From Veillonellaceae bacterium (lineage in GTDB: Bacteria; Bacillota; Negativicutes; Veillonellales; Veillonellaceae): a stretch of DNA of 64,000 bases. The notes under the pieces were generated by a model. That model had not been told where the DNA came from and searched no databases. It worked only from the letters and a program-made list of their open reading frames with translations. Of the stretch, positions 26,811 to 35,796 are shown piece after piece. Positions within the stretch are counted from its first letter, which is position 1, and the number at the start of each line of letters is the position of its first letter. The position numbers and the translations under genes were made by a program. The stretch lies in the NCBI GenBank assembly GCA_900766245.1, contig CAAFUR010000015.1, positions 9,825 through 73,824 of the forward strand. Reading direction: 5' to 3'.

Positions 26811-27377
26811 TTAACCATTCACCCCAATCTTATTGGTACTTGCATTAAGCAATGATTTTTTTAATTCTTCCAATCGTCTAGCCATACTTCCATCAATCCG
26901 AGTGTCTCCCACTTGAATGACCATACCACCTAAGATGGATGGATCCACATGTTCTTCGATGACACATTCTTTGCCAGTAATCTCTTGTAACTTACGTAAT
27001 ACTTTTTCCCGCATCGCCTCTGAAAGTGGTTCAATAACCGTAACTTTTGCTTCCAAAATACCACGACTTTCACGGGAGCGTTTTACGTAAGCGCGGGCTG
27101 TTTCCATGATGTAGGGACTGCGACGGCGGTCCACCATAACATAGAGAAAATTCATAATCAATGGGTGCACTTCGCTACCAAAGATTTGTTCTAGAATCTT
27201 CTTTTTCCCCGCTACTTCTAACATAGGATTGATTAAAATTTGGCGTAATTCCTCATGGGTGGAAAATAAATCTTGCACATAGGAAAGATCTGTATCAAAT
27301 TGTGGTAACAAACCTGATTCCTGTCCTAATTCAAATATAGCGGAGCTATATGTTTCTGCAATTCTTTCTACACTCAT
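26811..27377 (-). CDS. atpH: ATP synthase delta subunit
   Basis: A 188-residue OSCP/delta subunit joining the peripheral stalk to the top of F1. N-terminal helical domain with AETYSSAIFELG and LLPQFDTDL, and the C-terminal signature VDPSILGGMVIQVGDTRIDGS. Between atpF (4 bp) and atpA (2 bp). Confidence 0.97.
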   Translation of the reverse strand: MSVERIAETYSSAIFELGQESGLLPQFDTDLSYVQDLFSTHEELRQILINPMLEVAGKKKILEQIFGSEVHPLIMNFLYVMVDRRRSPYIMETARAYVKRSRESRGILEAKVTVIEPLSEAMREKVLRKLQEITGKECVIEEHVDPSILGGMVIQVGDTRIDGSMARRLEELKKSLLNASTNKIGVNG

Positions 27378-27381
27378 CGTA

Positions 27382-27876
27382 TCACGACCTTATAGTTGTA
27401 CTATCAAGTTTTGCAATGGTATCCTCTACAAGAGCTACATTATCAGCACTGGAAAAGTCTTTTCCAATTAATTTGCCAGCTACCTGTACAGACAAATTCA
27501 CAACTTCTGTGCGGATTTGTTGCATTGCTTTTTCCCGTTCCCGTTCAATTTCTTGGCGGGCGTTTTCTTTTTCTTTCACTAGTTGAGCTCGTAACTCTTT
27601 GATTTGTGCTTGTGATTCTGCTTCTGCTTGTTGTTTTGCGGTGTCAATAATTTCCTGTGCTTCTTTGCGAGCTTCTTGCAATTGCTCTGTATACTCAGCT
27701 TTCATGGCCGCTGCTTCCAGTCTCGCTTGCTCAGCATTTGTTAAATCACTTTCAATCCGGCGCTTCCGCTCTTCCATCGTTTGTAACAATGGTTTATACG
27801 CATATTTTGCCAAAATCAACACTAGCACGATAAAGTTTAAAATCTGAAGTACGAGTGTACCGTTTAAATCTACCAA
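27382..27876 (-). CDS. atpF: ATP synthase b subunit
   Basis: A 164-residue peripheral-stalk subunit: one N-terminal membrane helix (LVLQILNFIVLVLILAKYAY) followed by a long charged helix rich in E, K, Q and A that dimerises. Full length, in standard operon position after atpE. Confidence 0.97.
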   Translation of the reverse strand: MVDLNGTLVLQILNFIVLVLILAKYAYKPLLQTMEERKRRIESDLTNAEQARLEAAAMKAEYTEQLQEARKEAQEIIDTAKQQAEAESQAQIKELRAQLVKEKENARQEIEREREKAMQQIRTEVVNLSVQVAGKLIGKDFSSADNVALVEDTIAKLDSTTIRS

Positions 27877-27905
27877 CGGTCATACCTCCTCTTAGCTAAT
27901 GCCTA

Positions 27906-28178
27906 TTATTTAAGTAAATCTACCAATGGATTTGCGAATACTAATACAATCGCGATAACTGCAGCGATAATAGGCACCGCTTCGATCAAGCCAACAGAAA
28001 TTAACATATTTGTAAATATTTTACCAGACCGTTCTGGTTGACGAGTCATACTTTCCAAGGCTTTACCAGATACAAGACCGTCACCAATACCTGCACCAAT
28101 GGCAGCTCCCCCAATTGCTAAACCAGCACCAATGGCAGAACCAATCAATACATACGCTTTCGCTAATAATAATTCCAT
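27906..28178 (-). CDS. atpE: ATP synthase c subunit
   Basis: A 90-residue hairpin of two membrane helices with the polar loop RQPE. The ion-binding Glu is in helix 2 (ISVGLIEAVPII). The extra ligands of Na+-binding rings (Gln in helix 1; Ser-Thr after the Glu; a Tyr further on) are absent: the helix-1 position is Asp (GIGDG) and E is followed by A-V. This fits a proton ring, though ion choice is an inference. Confidence 0.97.
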   Translation of the reverse strand: MELLLAKAYVLIGSAIGAGLAIGGAAIGAGIGDGLVSGKALESMTRQPERSGKIFTNMLISVGLIEAVPIIAAVIAIVLVFANPLVDLLK

Positions 28179-28199
28179 TATGATTTCCTCCTAAATACA

Positions 28200-28871
28200 T
28201 TAATGTCCATCTCCAATTGTCATCCCCAAATACGAGGCAACGAGCATGGCAAAAATAAACGCTTGAATAATACCGATTGCTAGACTAAAGGCTAACCATA
28301 CGATAGGAAATACATAGGGTACCAATGCATATAACAATTCTAAAAGAATTTCCCCTGCTAGTATGTTGCCAAACAAACGGAATGCTAATGTGATAGGTTT
28401 TGCGATTTCTTCCATTAAGTTAATAATAATAAATAACTTAAATGGCTGCACAAAGTGTTTAAAGTAGCCAAAGCCTTTCACTTTCAACCCTATCATCCAT
28501 ACAAGAATTGTACTTGAAATAGCCAATCCCAATGTAGTATTGATATCACTTGTTGGTGATGACAAAATATGCGGACTTGGAATCAATCCTAATTCATTAC
28601 TTACCAAAATAAATAGAAAGTACGTAAATAGTATGGAGCTCAAGAACTTCCATTGATTTCCTAAGTTTCCTTTAAATTGACCAGTCAATCCTTCTAGCAC
28701 ACTTTCCATCACGTTTTGAATCCCTTGCGGAACCATGGCCCGTGATCGCGTAGCTAATAGTGTAACCACGATGATAATAGCCATCACTAACCACGTCATA
28801 TACAGCGTATCCATATTAAACGATATGCCCATCCATTGAAGAATATGATGATGCCCTGCATGTAACTCCAT
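28200..28871 (-). CDS. atpB: ATP synthase a subunit
   Basis: A 223-residue membrane subunit that forms the ion half-channels. The essential Arg is in PITLAFRLFGNILAGEILL, and the last helices (LAFSLAIGIIQAFIFAMLVASYL) contain the usual Gln. The ATG at 28869-28871 with GGGGGTG upstream is preferred over a GTG six codons earlier that overlaps this site. Confidence 0.97.
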   Translation of the reverse strand: MELHAGHHHILQWMGISFNMDTLYMTWLVMAIIIVVTLLATRSRAMVPQGIQNVMESVLEGLTGQFKGNLGNQWKFLSSILFTYFLFILVSNELGLIPSPHILSSPTSDINTTLGLAISSTILVWMIGLKVKGFGYFKHFVQPFKLFIIINLMEEIAKPITLAFRLFGNILAGEILLELLYALVPYVFPIVWLAFSLAIGIIQAFIFAMLVASYLGMTIGDGH

Positions 28872-28897
28872 ATTCCCACCCCCTTTCACATAGAGAA

Positions 28898-29272
28898 TTA
28901 TCTAGTACGTTGGCGTACATGTATGCTATATTCAATATATTGCATAGGGGCAAATACGCAGACCGCCCCCAATATACCTTTCATAGAAATAGATGGTATT
29001 TGTGTGCTAATAGCTGCTAACACTACAAGTAAACTAAATCGGCTCATAACACCAATCCAAACTCGTCGTTTTACATCCTCCAAAGTAGCATGTTTCATCT
29101 TATAGGTTTGGAACGCTAAATACAGGAAATAAGCAACGCACATCATCATGCCCCATAGCCAACCGGTGATATGTTCCTTCCAGTCTGCTAACCATAAAAC
29201 AACTACTCCGAGTATAGCCACTGAAAGTATCCATAGGCAATGACTTTTGATATAGGTTATATACTCTTGCAT
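28898..29272 (-). CDS. atpI: ATP synthase subunit I-like membrane protein
   Basis: A 124-residue protein with four predicted membrane helices and no charged catalytic motifs, matching the AtpI/Uncl family that assists c-ring assembly. The call relies mainly on size, topology and position between atpZ and atpB, plus the short motif SRFSLLVVLA typical of the third helix. Confidence 0.8.
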   Translation of the reverse strand: MQEYITYIKSHCLWILSVAILGVVVLWLADWKEHITGWLWGMMMCVAYFLYLAFQTYKMKHATLEDVKRRVWIGVMSRFSLLVVLAAISTQIPSISMKGILGAVCVFAPMQYIEYSIHVRQRTR

Positions 29273-29281
29273 AAAGTCTCC

Positions 29282-29485
29282 TTACATAACTTGACGTATG
29301 ACTCCGTATAAGCCCATAAATCCACCAATCACGCCTCCTAGCAGCAAGCCCCACGGGTGCGTCCCTATATAGTAATCAAGCGCATAACCAAGACCCATAC
29401 AGATACCGATAGAACAAAGTATAGTAAATCCTGTGGTAGATGCTTTGGAGATAGCCATCCATAGTTCTGATTTTTCTTTCCCCAT
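29282..29485 (-). CDS. AtpZ/AtpI-type ATP synthase accessory membrane protein
   Basis: A 67-residue two-helix protein (ISKASTTGFTILCSIGICMGLGYALD and WGLLLGGVIGGFMGLYGVI) with the conserved pattern G-x2-L-D-x2-x-G-T-x-P-W-G between helices. This small family precedes atpI in many Firmicutes and is linked to Mg/Ca transport or rotor assembly. The start at 29483-29485 has GGGAGGTG upstream; five codons upstream is a second in-frame ATG within the ribosome site. Confidence 0.88.
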   Translation of the reverse strand: MGKEKSELWMAISKASTTGFTILCSIGICMGLGYALDYYIGTHPWGLLLGGVIGGFMGLYGVIRQVM

Positions 29486-29516
29486 AGATACACCTCCCAT
29501 ACCTCTAACATGGTAG

Positions 29517-29547
29517 ATTATACCACCGATACGAACCGTTTTAACAA
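29517..29547 (-). promoter_or_regulatory. Probable promoter of the atp operon
   Basis: On the minus strand a perfect -10 TATAAT (29517-29522) lies about 30 bp before the atpZ start. The best -35 is TTGTTA (29542-29547) with a long 19-bp spacer. Confidence 0.5.
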
Positions 29548-29673
29548 TATATAAATTTTATATCTATCAAAACTTTCTATACGATTTGATTCAAAACCGT
29601 GTACATTCCTCACTTACACTGTCAATGAAAGTAGGTATCAACTCAATTATAACTAGAACGCATACATCTATGA

Positions 29674-30819
29674 TTATTTCCCAAAGGATGATGGTTTTTC
29701 TTGATGTTCAAAAAACTCATGCCGCAACGCCTGAACAATTCGCTCAGAGGCTAACCCATCTCCATAAGGATTCACGGCATTTGACATAGCAGTATACATT
29801 TCTGCATTCGTAATTAACTCCTTAGCTGTGGAGTACACAGTTGCTTTATCAGTGCCCACTAATTTTACCGTACCTGCTTGGACGGCTTCAGGGCGCTCTG
29901 TGGTATCACGAAGAACTAGTACAGGTTTACCCAAGGATGGCGCTTCCTCTTGAATACCGCCAGAATCTGTCATAATGAGGTAAGTCCGATCCATTAAGTT
30001 TGCAAATGGTTCATATTCCAATGGCTCAATCAAATGTACACGTGGCATATCACCTAGTACCTCTTGTACAATACTGCGTACCTTTGGATTACGGTGCATA
30101 GGGAAGATAACTTCTACCTCTTCATGTTCACCAATAATGTCGCGGATCGCCTCATACACATTGCGCATTGGATTGCCTAAATTCTCACGACGATGAGTAG
30201 TCACCAAAATAACCTTTTGGTTCACGTAATCAATTTTGTTCAGCAACTCTTCAGTAAATGTGTAGTCTTCCTTCACTGTAGTTTGCAGCGCATCGATAAC
30301 CGTATTCCCCGTTACATACAAGTGATCTGGATTTATATTTTCTTTCAATAAATTCGCTTCCGATGTAGTAGTCGGTGCAAAATGATAGGTCCCAATAGCA
30401 CCAGTCAACTTACGATTCATCTCCTCTGGGAATGGGGAATAAATATTACCCGTCCGAAGACCTGCCTCCACATGACCTACAGGAATCCCTTCATAGAATG
30501 CCGCTAGAGCTCCCACAAAAGTAGTAGTCGTGTCGCCATGAACAAGCACCACATCAGGCTTCGCTTTTTTCAGTACCTCTTGTAAGCCCATCAAAGCACG
30601 ACAAGTGACATCATACAACGTTTGCCCTTGGCTCATAATATTTAAATCATAATCAGGGGTGATAGAAAACAAATGCAACACCTGATCTAACATCTCTCTA
30701 TGCTGTGCCGTTACCGTTACAATAGACTCCATATCAGGCGCTGCTTCCAAAGCCTTAACAACAGGCGCCATCTTAATTGCCTCAGGACGTGTCCCAAATA
30801 TGGTCATGACTTTTAACAT
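29674..30819 (-). CDS. wecB: UDP-N-acetylglucosamine 2-epimerase (non-hydrolysing)
   Basis: A 381-residue cytosolic GT-B-fold enzyme interconverting UDP-GlcNAc and UDP-ManNAc. Motifs are FGTRPEAIKMAPV at the start, GDTTTTFVGA, VGHVEAGLRTG, VTTHRREN and TDSGGIQEEA. UDP-ManNAc feeds surface polysaccharide or wall-linked polymer synthesis. Start at 30817-30819 follows GGGAGG. It lies between the wecA-like gene and the atp operon, an arrangement seen in other Firmicutes. Confidence 0.97.
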   Translation of the reverse strand: MLKVMTIFGTRPEAIKMAPVVKALEAAPDMESIVTVTAQHREMLDQVLHLFSITPDYDLNIMSQGQTLYDVTCRALMGLQEVLKKAKPDVVLVHGDTTTTFVGALAAFYEGIPVGHVEAGLRTGNIYSPFPEEMNRKLTGAIGTYHFAPTTTSEANLLKENINPDHLYVTGNTVIDALQTTVKEDYTFTEELLNKIDYVNQKVILVTTHRRENLGNPMRNVYEAIRDIIGEHEEVEVIFPMHRNPKVRSIVQEVLGDMPRVHLIEPLEYEPFANLMDRTYLIMTDSGGIQEEAPSLGKPVLVLRDTTERPEAVQAGTVKLVGTDKATVYSTAKELITNAEMYTAMSNAVNPYGDGLASERIVQALRHEFFEHQEKPSSFGK

Positions 30820-31090
30820 AGTACCTCCCACATATTTCGTTTACTTCCTTTACCATGAAAGCCGTCATATACAAACTTTCCTAAATCACTTTATTAAGCT
30901 TTTTCAATTATCTCTATTGTATCATGTACAAGCCTTCCATACTAGTAGAAACTGTAAAGAAGTATATCCAAACAAAATACCATACCCCCTCCCCTACAAA
31001 GTGAGCAAGTACGAAGCAAAACGTCTTCAACCGCAAGGTAGATTATCTAAGGCATATGGCCTTTCATTACTAACATTAGGAAAACGCAAA

Positions 31091-31157
31091 AAGACCGCGG
31101 TATGTTCCTGAACAAACATTATGAAATACCGTTTGTGAAGGAATATGCCGCGGTCTT
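31091..31157. repeat. 67-bp palindromic element D
   Basis: Arms AAGACCGCGGTATGTTCC and GGAATATGCCGCGGTCTT pair fully if two G-T pairs are allowed. The interior is the same as element B at 3655-3723 apart from the compensated C31113/G31135 pair. It stands in the 412-bp gap between the wecA-like and wecB genes, which otherwise contains no gene. Confidence 0.87.
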
Positions 31158-31171
31158 AATTTATGAAGTAA

Positions 31172-31222
31172 TAAAAAACCGCCATATGCCCCTCAGAAAA
31201 TCTTCTAAGGGACTCCTGGCGT
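31172..31222 (-). terminator. Terminator of the wecA-like gene
   Basis: On the minus strand AAAACGCCA and CCCTTAGAAGA pair, with small internal loops, to TTTTCTGAGGGG and TGGCGGTTTTTT. The stem ends in T6, just past the stop at 31232. Confidence 0.7.
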
Positions 31223-31231
31223 TTTGCATAG

Positions 31232-32254
31232 CTATTTACGAACGTCGTTGTCTTTGGATATAATCCCAATTTTTGTTGCTGTCCACACGCATGCACAAAG
31301 TATCACAAGCACTAGCAATACTCCTATGACAAAGTTTGCTTTTGCCGCCACGATAGACACACAACCTAAAAGTGCAGTGATGGCATACATCAGCAACACA
31401 GCTTGTTTTTGTGTGAGCCCCATCGCCAGTAGACGATGATGCAAATGTCCTTTATCTGGTTGGAATACAGGGCGTCCATTAATACGTCGACGTACAATGG
31501 CAAATAATGTATCTAAGATCGGTAATCCTAACACAATCACAGGCACTACCAATGCCACAGTAGCTGCCGTTTTTACACTGCCCATGACAGAGATAGCTGC
31601 CATGGTATAACCCAATAGCATACTGCCTGTATCGCCCATAAATATTTTGGCAGGATTAAAGTTGTAGCGCAAGAATCCGCAAGCCGCCCCAGCCAATGCC
31701 AAAGTAATGCAAGCCAATTCGATTTGCCCCATTTGCAACGTCACGATGCAAATCGTAATACATGCAATGAGAGAAATCCCTGCTGCCAATCCATCTAATC
31801 CATCAATGAGATTCACAATATTCGTAAACCCTACAATCCAAAATACCGTTAACGGTATGGCAAAATATTCTAAATACAATAGATGGTCACCAATGCTAAT
31901 AAAATGCACGGCATTGCCAAATAGTGGCAACATAAGAGCCGCCAAAATTTGTCCCATCAATTTTGTTTTCGGTCCAATTTGCTTAATGTCGTCCCAAATA
32001 CCTACTGCTACTAGGATGATGGAACCTACAATCAATCCTTTCACAGAAGATATATCTTTCACACTATACAGCAAAGATACCATATAGCCAATGTAGATGG
32101 CCAATCCCCCTAATCGTGGAATCGACACTTGATGCACCTTACGTGCATCTGGTTTATCAATAGCACCTACCTTAACGGCGAATTGTTTCACCAAAGGTGT
32201 GCAAATATACGTTACTACGAGAGCAATGACAAAGGCCCATAAATATACTGTCAT
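31232..32254 (-). CDS. Undecaprenyl-phosphate N-acetylhexosamine-1-phosphate transferase (WecA/TagO family)
   Basis: A 340-residue polytopic membrane enzyme. It loads a sugar-1-phosphate, usually GlcNAc-1-P, onto undecaprenyl phosphate. Motifs are ARKVHQVSIPRLGGLAI, NIVNLIDGLDGLAAG with the catalytic-type Asp pair, KIFMGDTGSMLLGY and the loop KGHLHHRLL, which is of the WecA/TagO rather than MraY type. Strong GGAGGTGG before the ATG. Together with wecB it suggests a ManNAc/GlcNAc-containing envelope polymer. Confidence 0.94.
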   Translation of the reverse strand: MTVYLWAFVIALVVTYICTPLVKQFAVKVGAIDKPDARKVHQVSIPRLGGLAIYIGYMVSLLYSVKDISSVKGLIVGSIILVAVGIWDDIKQIGPKTKLMGQILAALMLPLFGNAVHFISIGDHLLYLEYFAIPLTVFWIVGFTNIVNLIDGLDGLAAGISLIACITICIVTLQMGQIELACITLALAGAACGFLRYNFNPAKIFMGDTGSMLLGYTMAAISVMGSVKTAATVALVVPVIVLGLPILDTLFAIVRRRINGRPVFQPDKGHLHHRLLAMGLTQKQAVLLMYAITALLGCVSIVAAKANFVIGVLLVLVILCACVWTATKIGIISKDNDVRK

Positions 32255-32446
32255 TCCACCACCTCCATATGTGGTATTTCATGATTATAACAAGTGATCG
32301 TCAATAGTCTGTCATTAGAATACTAAGTTCATTGTATATAGACCATATTTATTAATTATATCAGTTACACACATTACATACAAGAACAGGCGCAGTAAAC
32401 TTATAGACTCCCTTGCTCTTCATCCACTTGGTAAAGCGTTTACAAA

Positions 32447-34171
32447 TCACACAGATTTTGTAACTAATCCTTCAATGATGCGCTTACCATCCTCCATCAA
32501 GCGTGCAAGCCCTTCTTCACCTAAAAAGGACTCTGCATACATTTTATATAAATTTTCTGTTCCTGATGGGCGTGCCACAAACCAACCCGTATCCGTCACA
32601 ATTTTAACACCATCAATAGGTTGCTCTTCAAACAACGAGGTCGTACGAATGTCCAGAATCGGACTGCCCCCTAATTCTGTCATAGTCACATCGCTAGGCT
32701 TCATCCCTTTCAAAGCACTTTTTATTTCTGCTGTGCAAGGCATATCCACACGTTGGAACACTGGTGTACCCCATTGTGCTGTCATATCTGCATAATGTTG
32801 TGCTGGAGTTTTCCCCGTAGTTGCCACCATCTCTATCGCTAATAAGCCCAAAATGATACCATCCTTATCGGTAGTCCATACAACTCCATCATATTGCAAA
32901 AAGGAGGCTCCTGCACTCTCTTCTGCTCCGAGGCCAATGCGCCCATCAAATAATAAAGGTGCAAAGTATTTAAACCCTACTGGCACTTCATACACGGGAT
33001 GATTAGAGTCTTTGCAATAGGCATCCATCAAGCTGGTAACAACCGCTGTTTTACCAACACCTTTCCCTTCCCACGGACGGGTTTCATTCAAATATTTAGC
33101 AGCTACCACTAAATATTGATTTGGCGCTAACAAACCTTCTTCTGTGACAATGCCATGACGATCATAATCTGGATCATTTCCAATAGCTAGCACATGGTCC
33201 CCTAAATTTTTCGCCACTTCTGCCATAGCATAGGGGGAAGAACAGTCCATACGAATAGCACCATCATGATCATAGGACATGAAACTAAATGTTGGATCAT
33301 AGTCGCTATTAATAATGGTAAAGTTTAGATTATATTCTTCAGCAATGGCATGCCAATAGGCACCTCCACTGCCGCCTAATGCATTAATTAATACCTTTGG
33401 ATTGGCTTCTTGAATTGCTTTCATATTGATAATCTGAGGCAATTCTTTTACATAGGCCATTTTAAAATCATATGGTTCTAGATATTGTCCCGCTTCATCT
33501 ATAGAAATCGCAGCTGGAGCTACCCGTTGCTCTTCTTCATGATGACAGCAACCACAATGAGCACTTTCATGAGCACCCACTAGATGATGAAAGGAAAATC
33601 GTTGAATGCTATCTAACCCTTTTTGCAAATATTCATTAGCTAAGGCTTCAATCCGCTTTGTCACTGCTGTATCTGCAGGGCCCCCATGAGGTGGATTATA
33701 TTTAATACCACCATGTTCTGGCGGATTATGAGAAGGCGTAATAATAATACCATCTGCTACATTCTCTGCCGTTGTATCTGCATTGTGTCGCAAAATAGCC
33801 CGAGACACACTTGGAGTAGGCACAAATTCACGATGTGCATCCACACGTGTTTTCACACGATTTCCCAACAAGACTTCAATGGCCACTTGCAAAGCTGGTT
33901 GTGATAAGGCATGTGTATCTTGTCCAATATAGCAAGGTCCTGTAGCACCAAATTCTTGACGCACATCACAAATTGCTTGTACAATGGCTGCCACATGGAG
34001 TTCATTAAAGGTCCCTTTGGATGCAATCCCTCGATGTCCAGACGTACCAAAGCTTACTCGCTCTTCTAAATTCTCATGATTAGGAACAATGCGAAAAAAG
34101 TCTTTCACAACTGTATCTACATGAATCAAATCTTCTTTTTTTACAGGTTGTCCTGCCAATGGATGTACCAT
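32447..34171 (-). CDS. pgm: Phosphoglucomutase (alpha-D-glucose phosphate-specific)
   Basis: A 574-residue cytosolic phosphohexomutase interconverting glucose-1-P and glucose-6-P, most like the E. coli Pgm type (546 residues). It begins VHPLAGQPVKKEDLI, has SFGTSGHRGI, the phosphoserine loop ITPSHNPPEHGGIKYNPP (S147), metal loop NDPDYDRHG and phosphate-binding RPSGTENLYK. An insertion at about residues 195-214 (HHLVGAHESAHCGCCHHEEE) is absent from the E. coli enzyme as I recall it. Start at 34169-34171 has AAGGAGG; it lies 1 bp after the YitT gene stop. Confidence 0.95.
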   Translation of the reverse strand: MVHPLAGQPVKKEDLIHVDTVVKDFFRIVPNHENLEERVSFGTSGHRGIASKGTFNELHVAAIVQAICDVRQEFGATGPCYIGQDTHALSQPALQVAIEVLLGNRVKTRVDAHREFVPTPSVSRAILRHNADTTAENVADGIIITPSHNPPEHGGIKYNPPHGGPADTAVTKRIEALANEYLQKGLDSIQRFSFHHLVGAHESAHCGCCHHEEEQRVAPAAISIDEAGQYLEPYDFKMAYVKELPQIINMKAIQEANPKVLINALGGSGGAYWHAIAEEYNLNFTIINSDYDPTFSFMSYDHDGAIRMDCSSPYAMAEVAKNLGDHVLAIGNDPDYDRHGIVTEEGLLAPNQYLVVAAKYLNETRPWEGKGVGKTAVVTSLMDAYCKDSNHPVYEVPVGFKYFAPLLFDGRIGLGAEESAGASFLQYDGVVWTTDKDGIILGLLAIEMVATTGKTPAQHYADMTAQWGTPVFQRVDMPCTAEIKSALKGMKPSDVTMTELGGSPILDIRTTSLFEEQPIDGVKIVTDTGWFVARPSGTENLYKMYAESFLGEEGLARLMEDGKRIIEGLVTKSV

Positions 34172-34172
34172 A

Positions 34173-35165
34173 TTAGTGTTCCTCCTTATGCTCTTGGGAA
34201 GGGATTTCATTTCTTGCCATTTGCACTTCATGAATCATTTGCTCTGCTTCAGCCGCTTTCACTGGATCACAGGTTTGCAATACCCGTTCTACAGCACCAT
34301 TCGTAGACCTTGCCGAGAAACCTGTGCCGATAACCTCTGCTGCATCCGTGATAACCATAAATGCTGTTGGATCTTCCGCTTCTACGGCAGCTTTCAAGCG
34401 AGCCACTTGCAACAAACTTACTACTACCATAATAACCTGTTTAGGCTGATGTGTATAGGCGCCTTCTCCATTCAAAATCGTAGCACCACGACCGATTTTA
34501 TCAATGATTAAATTACAAATCGTCACTGGTTTATAGGAAATGATAAACATTGCCTTGCGTTGGTTAAAACCAGTAATTACCTTATTGGTTACCATCGCTG
34601 CTAAATAGGTACTAATCAAAGTGGTAGCCGCCGCCTCAATATTGATAACAATAGCACCAACGATGAGAATCATCATATTAATACCAAATAAGATACTGCC
34701 TATTTGTAATCCAAAACGATTCCGAATAATCATAGCAATGGGATCCATACCACCCGTATTACCGCCACCACGGTAGACGATACCAAGACCCAATCCAGAG
34801 AATAGACCCCCTAAGATACCTCCAATAATTGGATTCTTCGTTAATTCCAAGGCTTCCAATGGAGACAATAGGTTGATCAAAATAGACATGATGATAGTGC
34901 CTAAGATGGTAATCCCTAGGTGCCAACGTCCTAACCATCTCCATGCCGCGTACAGCACTGGTATATTCAAAAGAAAGTTAATAGAACCTAAACTTAATAT
35001 ACCTTGTGTCACATAATAAATAATCAAGCTTAAACCACTAATGCCACCACTTAAAAGTTTATGCGGTACAATAAATCCTTGTACCCCTACTGCAAACACC
35101 GTCGATCCAATAATAATATGTATTATGGCTTTCACCGTACTTAAATATTTTGGTTTACTTAACAT
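34173..35165 (-). CDS. YitT-family membrane protein (DUF161/DUF2179)
   Basis: A 330-residue protein with five or six N-terminal membrane helices (GFIVPHKLLSGGISGLSLIIYY; GGNTGGMDPIAMI) and a C-terminal soluble ligand-binding-like domain (MFIISYKPVTICNLIIDKIGRGATILNGEGAYT... DPTAFMVITDAAEVIGTGF). This is the standard YitT architecture; the function is unknown. Start at 35163-35165 with AGGTGA. It is co-transcribed with pgm. Confidence 0.92.
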   Translation of the reverse strand: MLSKPKYLSTVKAIIHIIIGSTVFAVGVQGFIVPHKLLSGGISGLSLIIYYVTQGILSLGSINFLLNIPVLYAAWRWLGRWHLGITILGTIIMSILINLLSPLEALELTKNPIIGGILGGLFSGLGLGIVYRGGGNTGGMDPIAMIIRNRFGLQIGSILFGINMMILIVGAIVINIEAAATTLISTYLAAMVTNKVITGFNQRKAMFIISYKPVTICNLIIDKIGRGATILNGEGAYTHQPKQVIMVVVSLLQVARLKAAVEAEDPTAFMVITDAAEVIGTGFSARSTNGAVERVLQTCDPVKAAEAEQMIHEVQMARNEIPSQEHKEEH

Positions 35166-35210
35166 AATTTCACCTATTCTATCACTACTTCCATCATCTG
35201 ACCATAAGCA

Positions 35211-35254
35211 AAAAGCTGCCACATTAAGAGTCAATCATAATGTAACAGCTTTTT
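35211..35254 (-). terminator. Terminator after ridA
   Basis: On the minus strand AAAAAGCTGTTACATTA pairs with TAATGTGGCAGCTTTTT (one mismatch) around an 11-nt loop, ending in T5. It is 40 bp beyond the ridA stop. Confidence 0.85.
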
Positions 35255-35291
35255 AGTACTTATTAAACCGCTTATGGTATAATACAATATA

Positions 35292-35666
35292 CTATTCTGC
35301 TAGGGCAATCACTTCTACTTCTACTAAGAAGTTAGCTGGTAATGTTTTGACTGCCACACAACTACGAGCTGGTTTAGATGTAAAATACTCAGCATAAATA
35401 GCATTAAATTTGGCAAAGTCACCCATATCTGCTAAAAAGCATGTTGTTTTTACAACTTTAGAAAAATCAGTGCCTGCTTCTTTTAAGATAGCTTCGATGT
35501 TTTTCATCGCTTGCAATGTTTGTGCTTCCACGCCACCTTCTACTAGAGCGCCTTGTGCTGGATCAATACCGCCTTGACCAGAAATGAACACAAAACCATT
35601 CGCTTTGTAAGCTTGAGAATATGGTCCTAATGCTGCTGGTGCTTGCTCTGTATACACTTGTTTCAT
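35292..35666 (-). CDS. ridA: RidA-family enamine/imine deaminase
   Basis: A 124-residue trimeric protein that hydrolyses reactive 2-aminoacrylate formed by PLP enzymes. Signature parts are APAALGPYSQAYKANGFVFISGQ, the catalytic Arg in SKPARSCVAV and the final LPANFLVEVEVIAL. Full length. Single gene with its own terminator. Confidence 0.96.
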   Translation of the reverse strand: MKQVYTEQAPAALGPYSQAYKANGFVFISGQGGIDPAQGALVEGGVEAQTLQAMKNIEAILKEAGTDFSKVVKTTCFLADMGDFAKFNAIYAEYFTSKPARSCVAVKTLPANFLVEVEVIALAE

Positions 35667-35796
35667 AGTTGTCCCCTTTCATTACCATAAGACATTTATA
35701 ATATATCACTAGTATAGCATGTAATGGTATCGAAGTGTAGCTATTTTTCATACTTCTATTGTACTTTATTTGCATACCTCTATAAGGAGTACCTAT

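Noticed and set aside
30800..31111. Plus-strand frame of 103 residues
   Set aside because: It overlaps the wecB start region and palindrome D in antisense and has no ribosome site.
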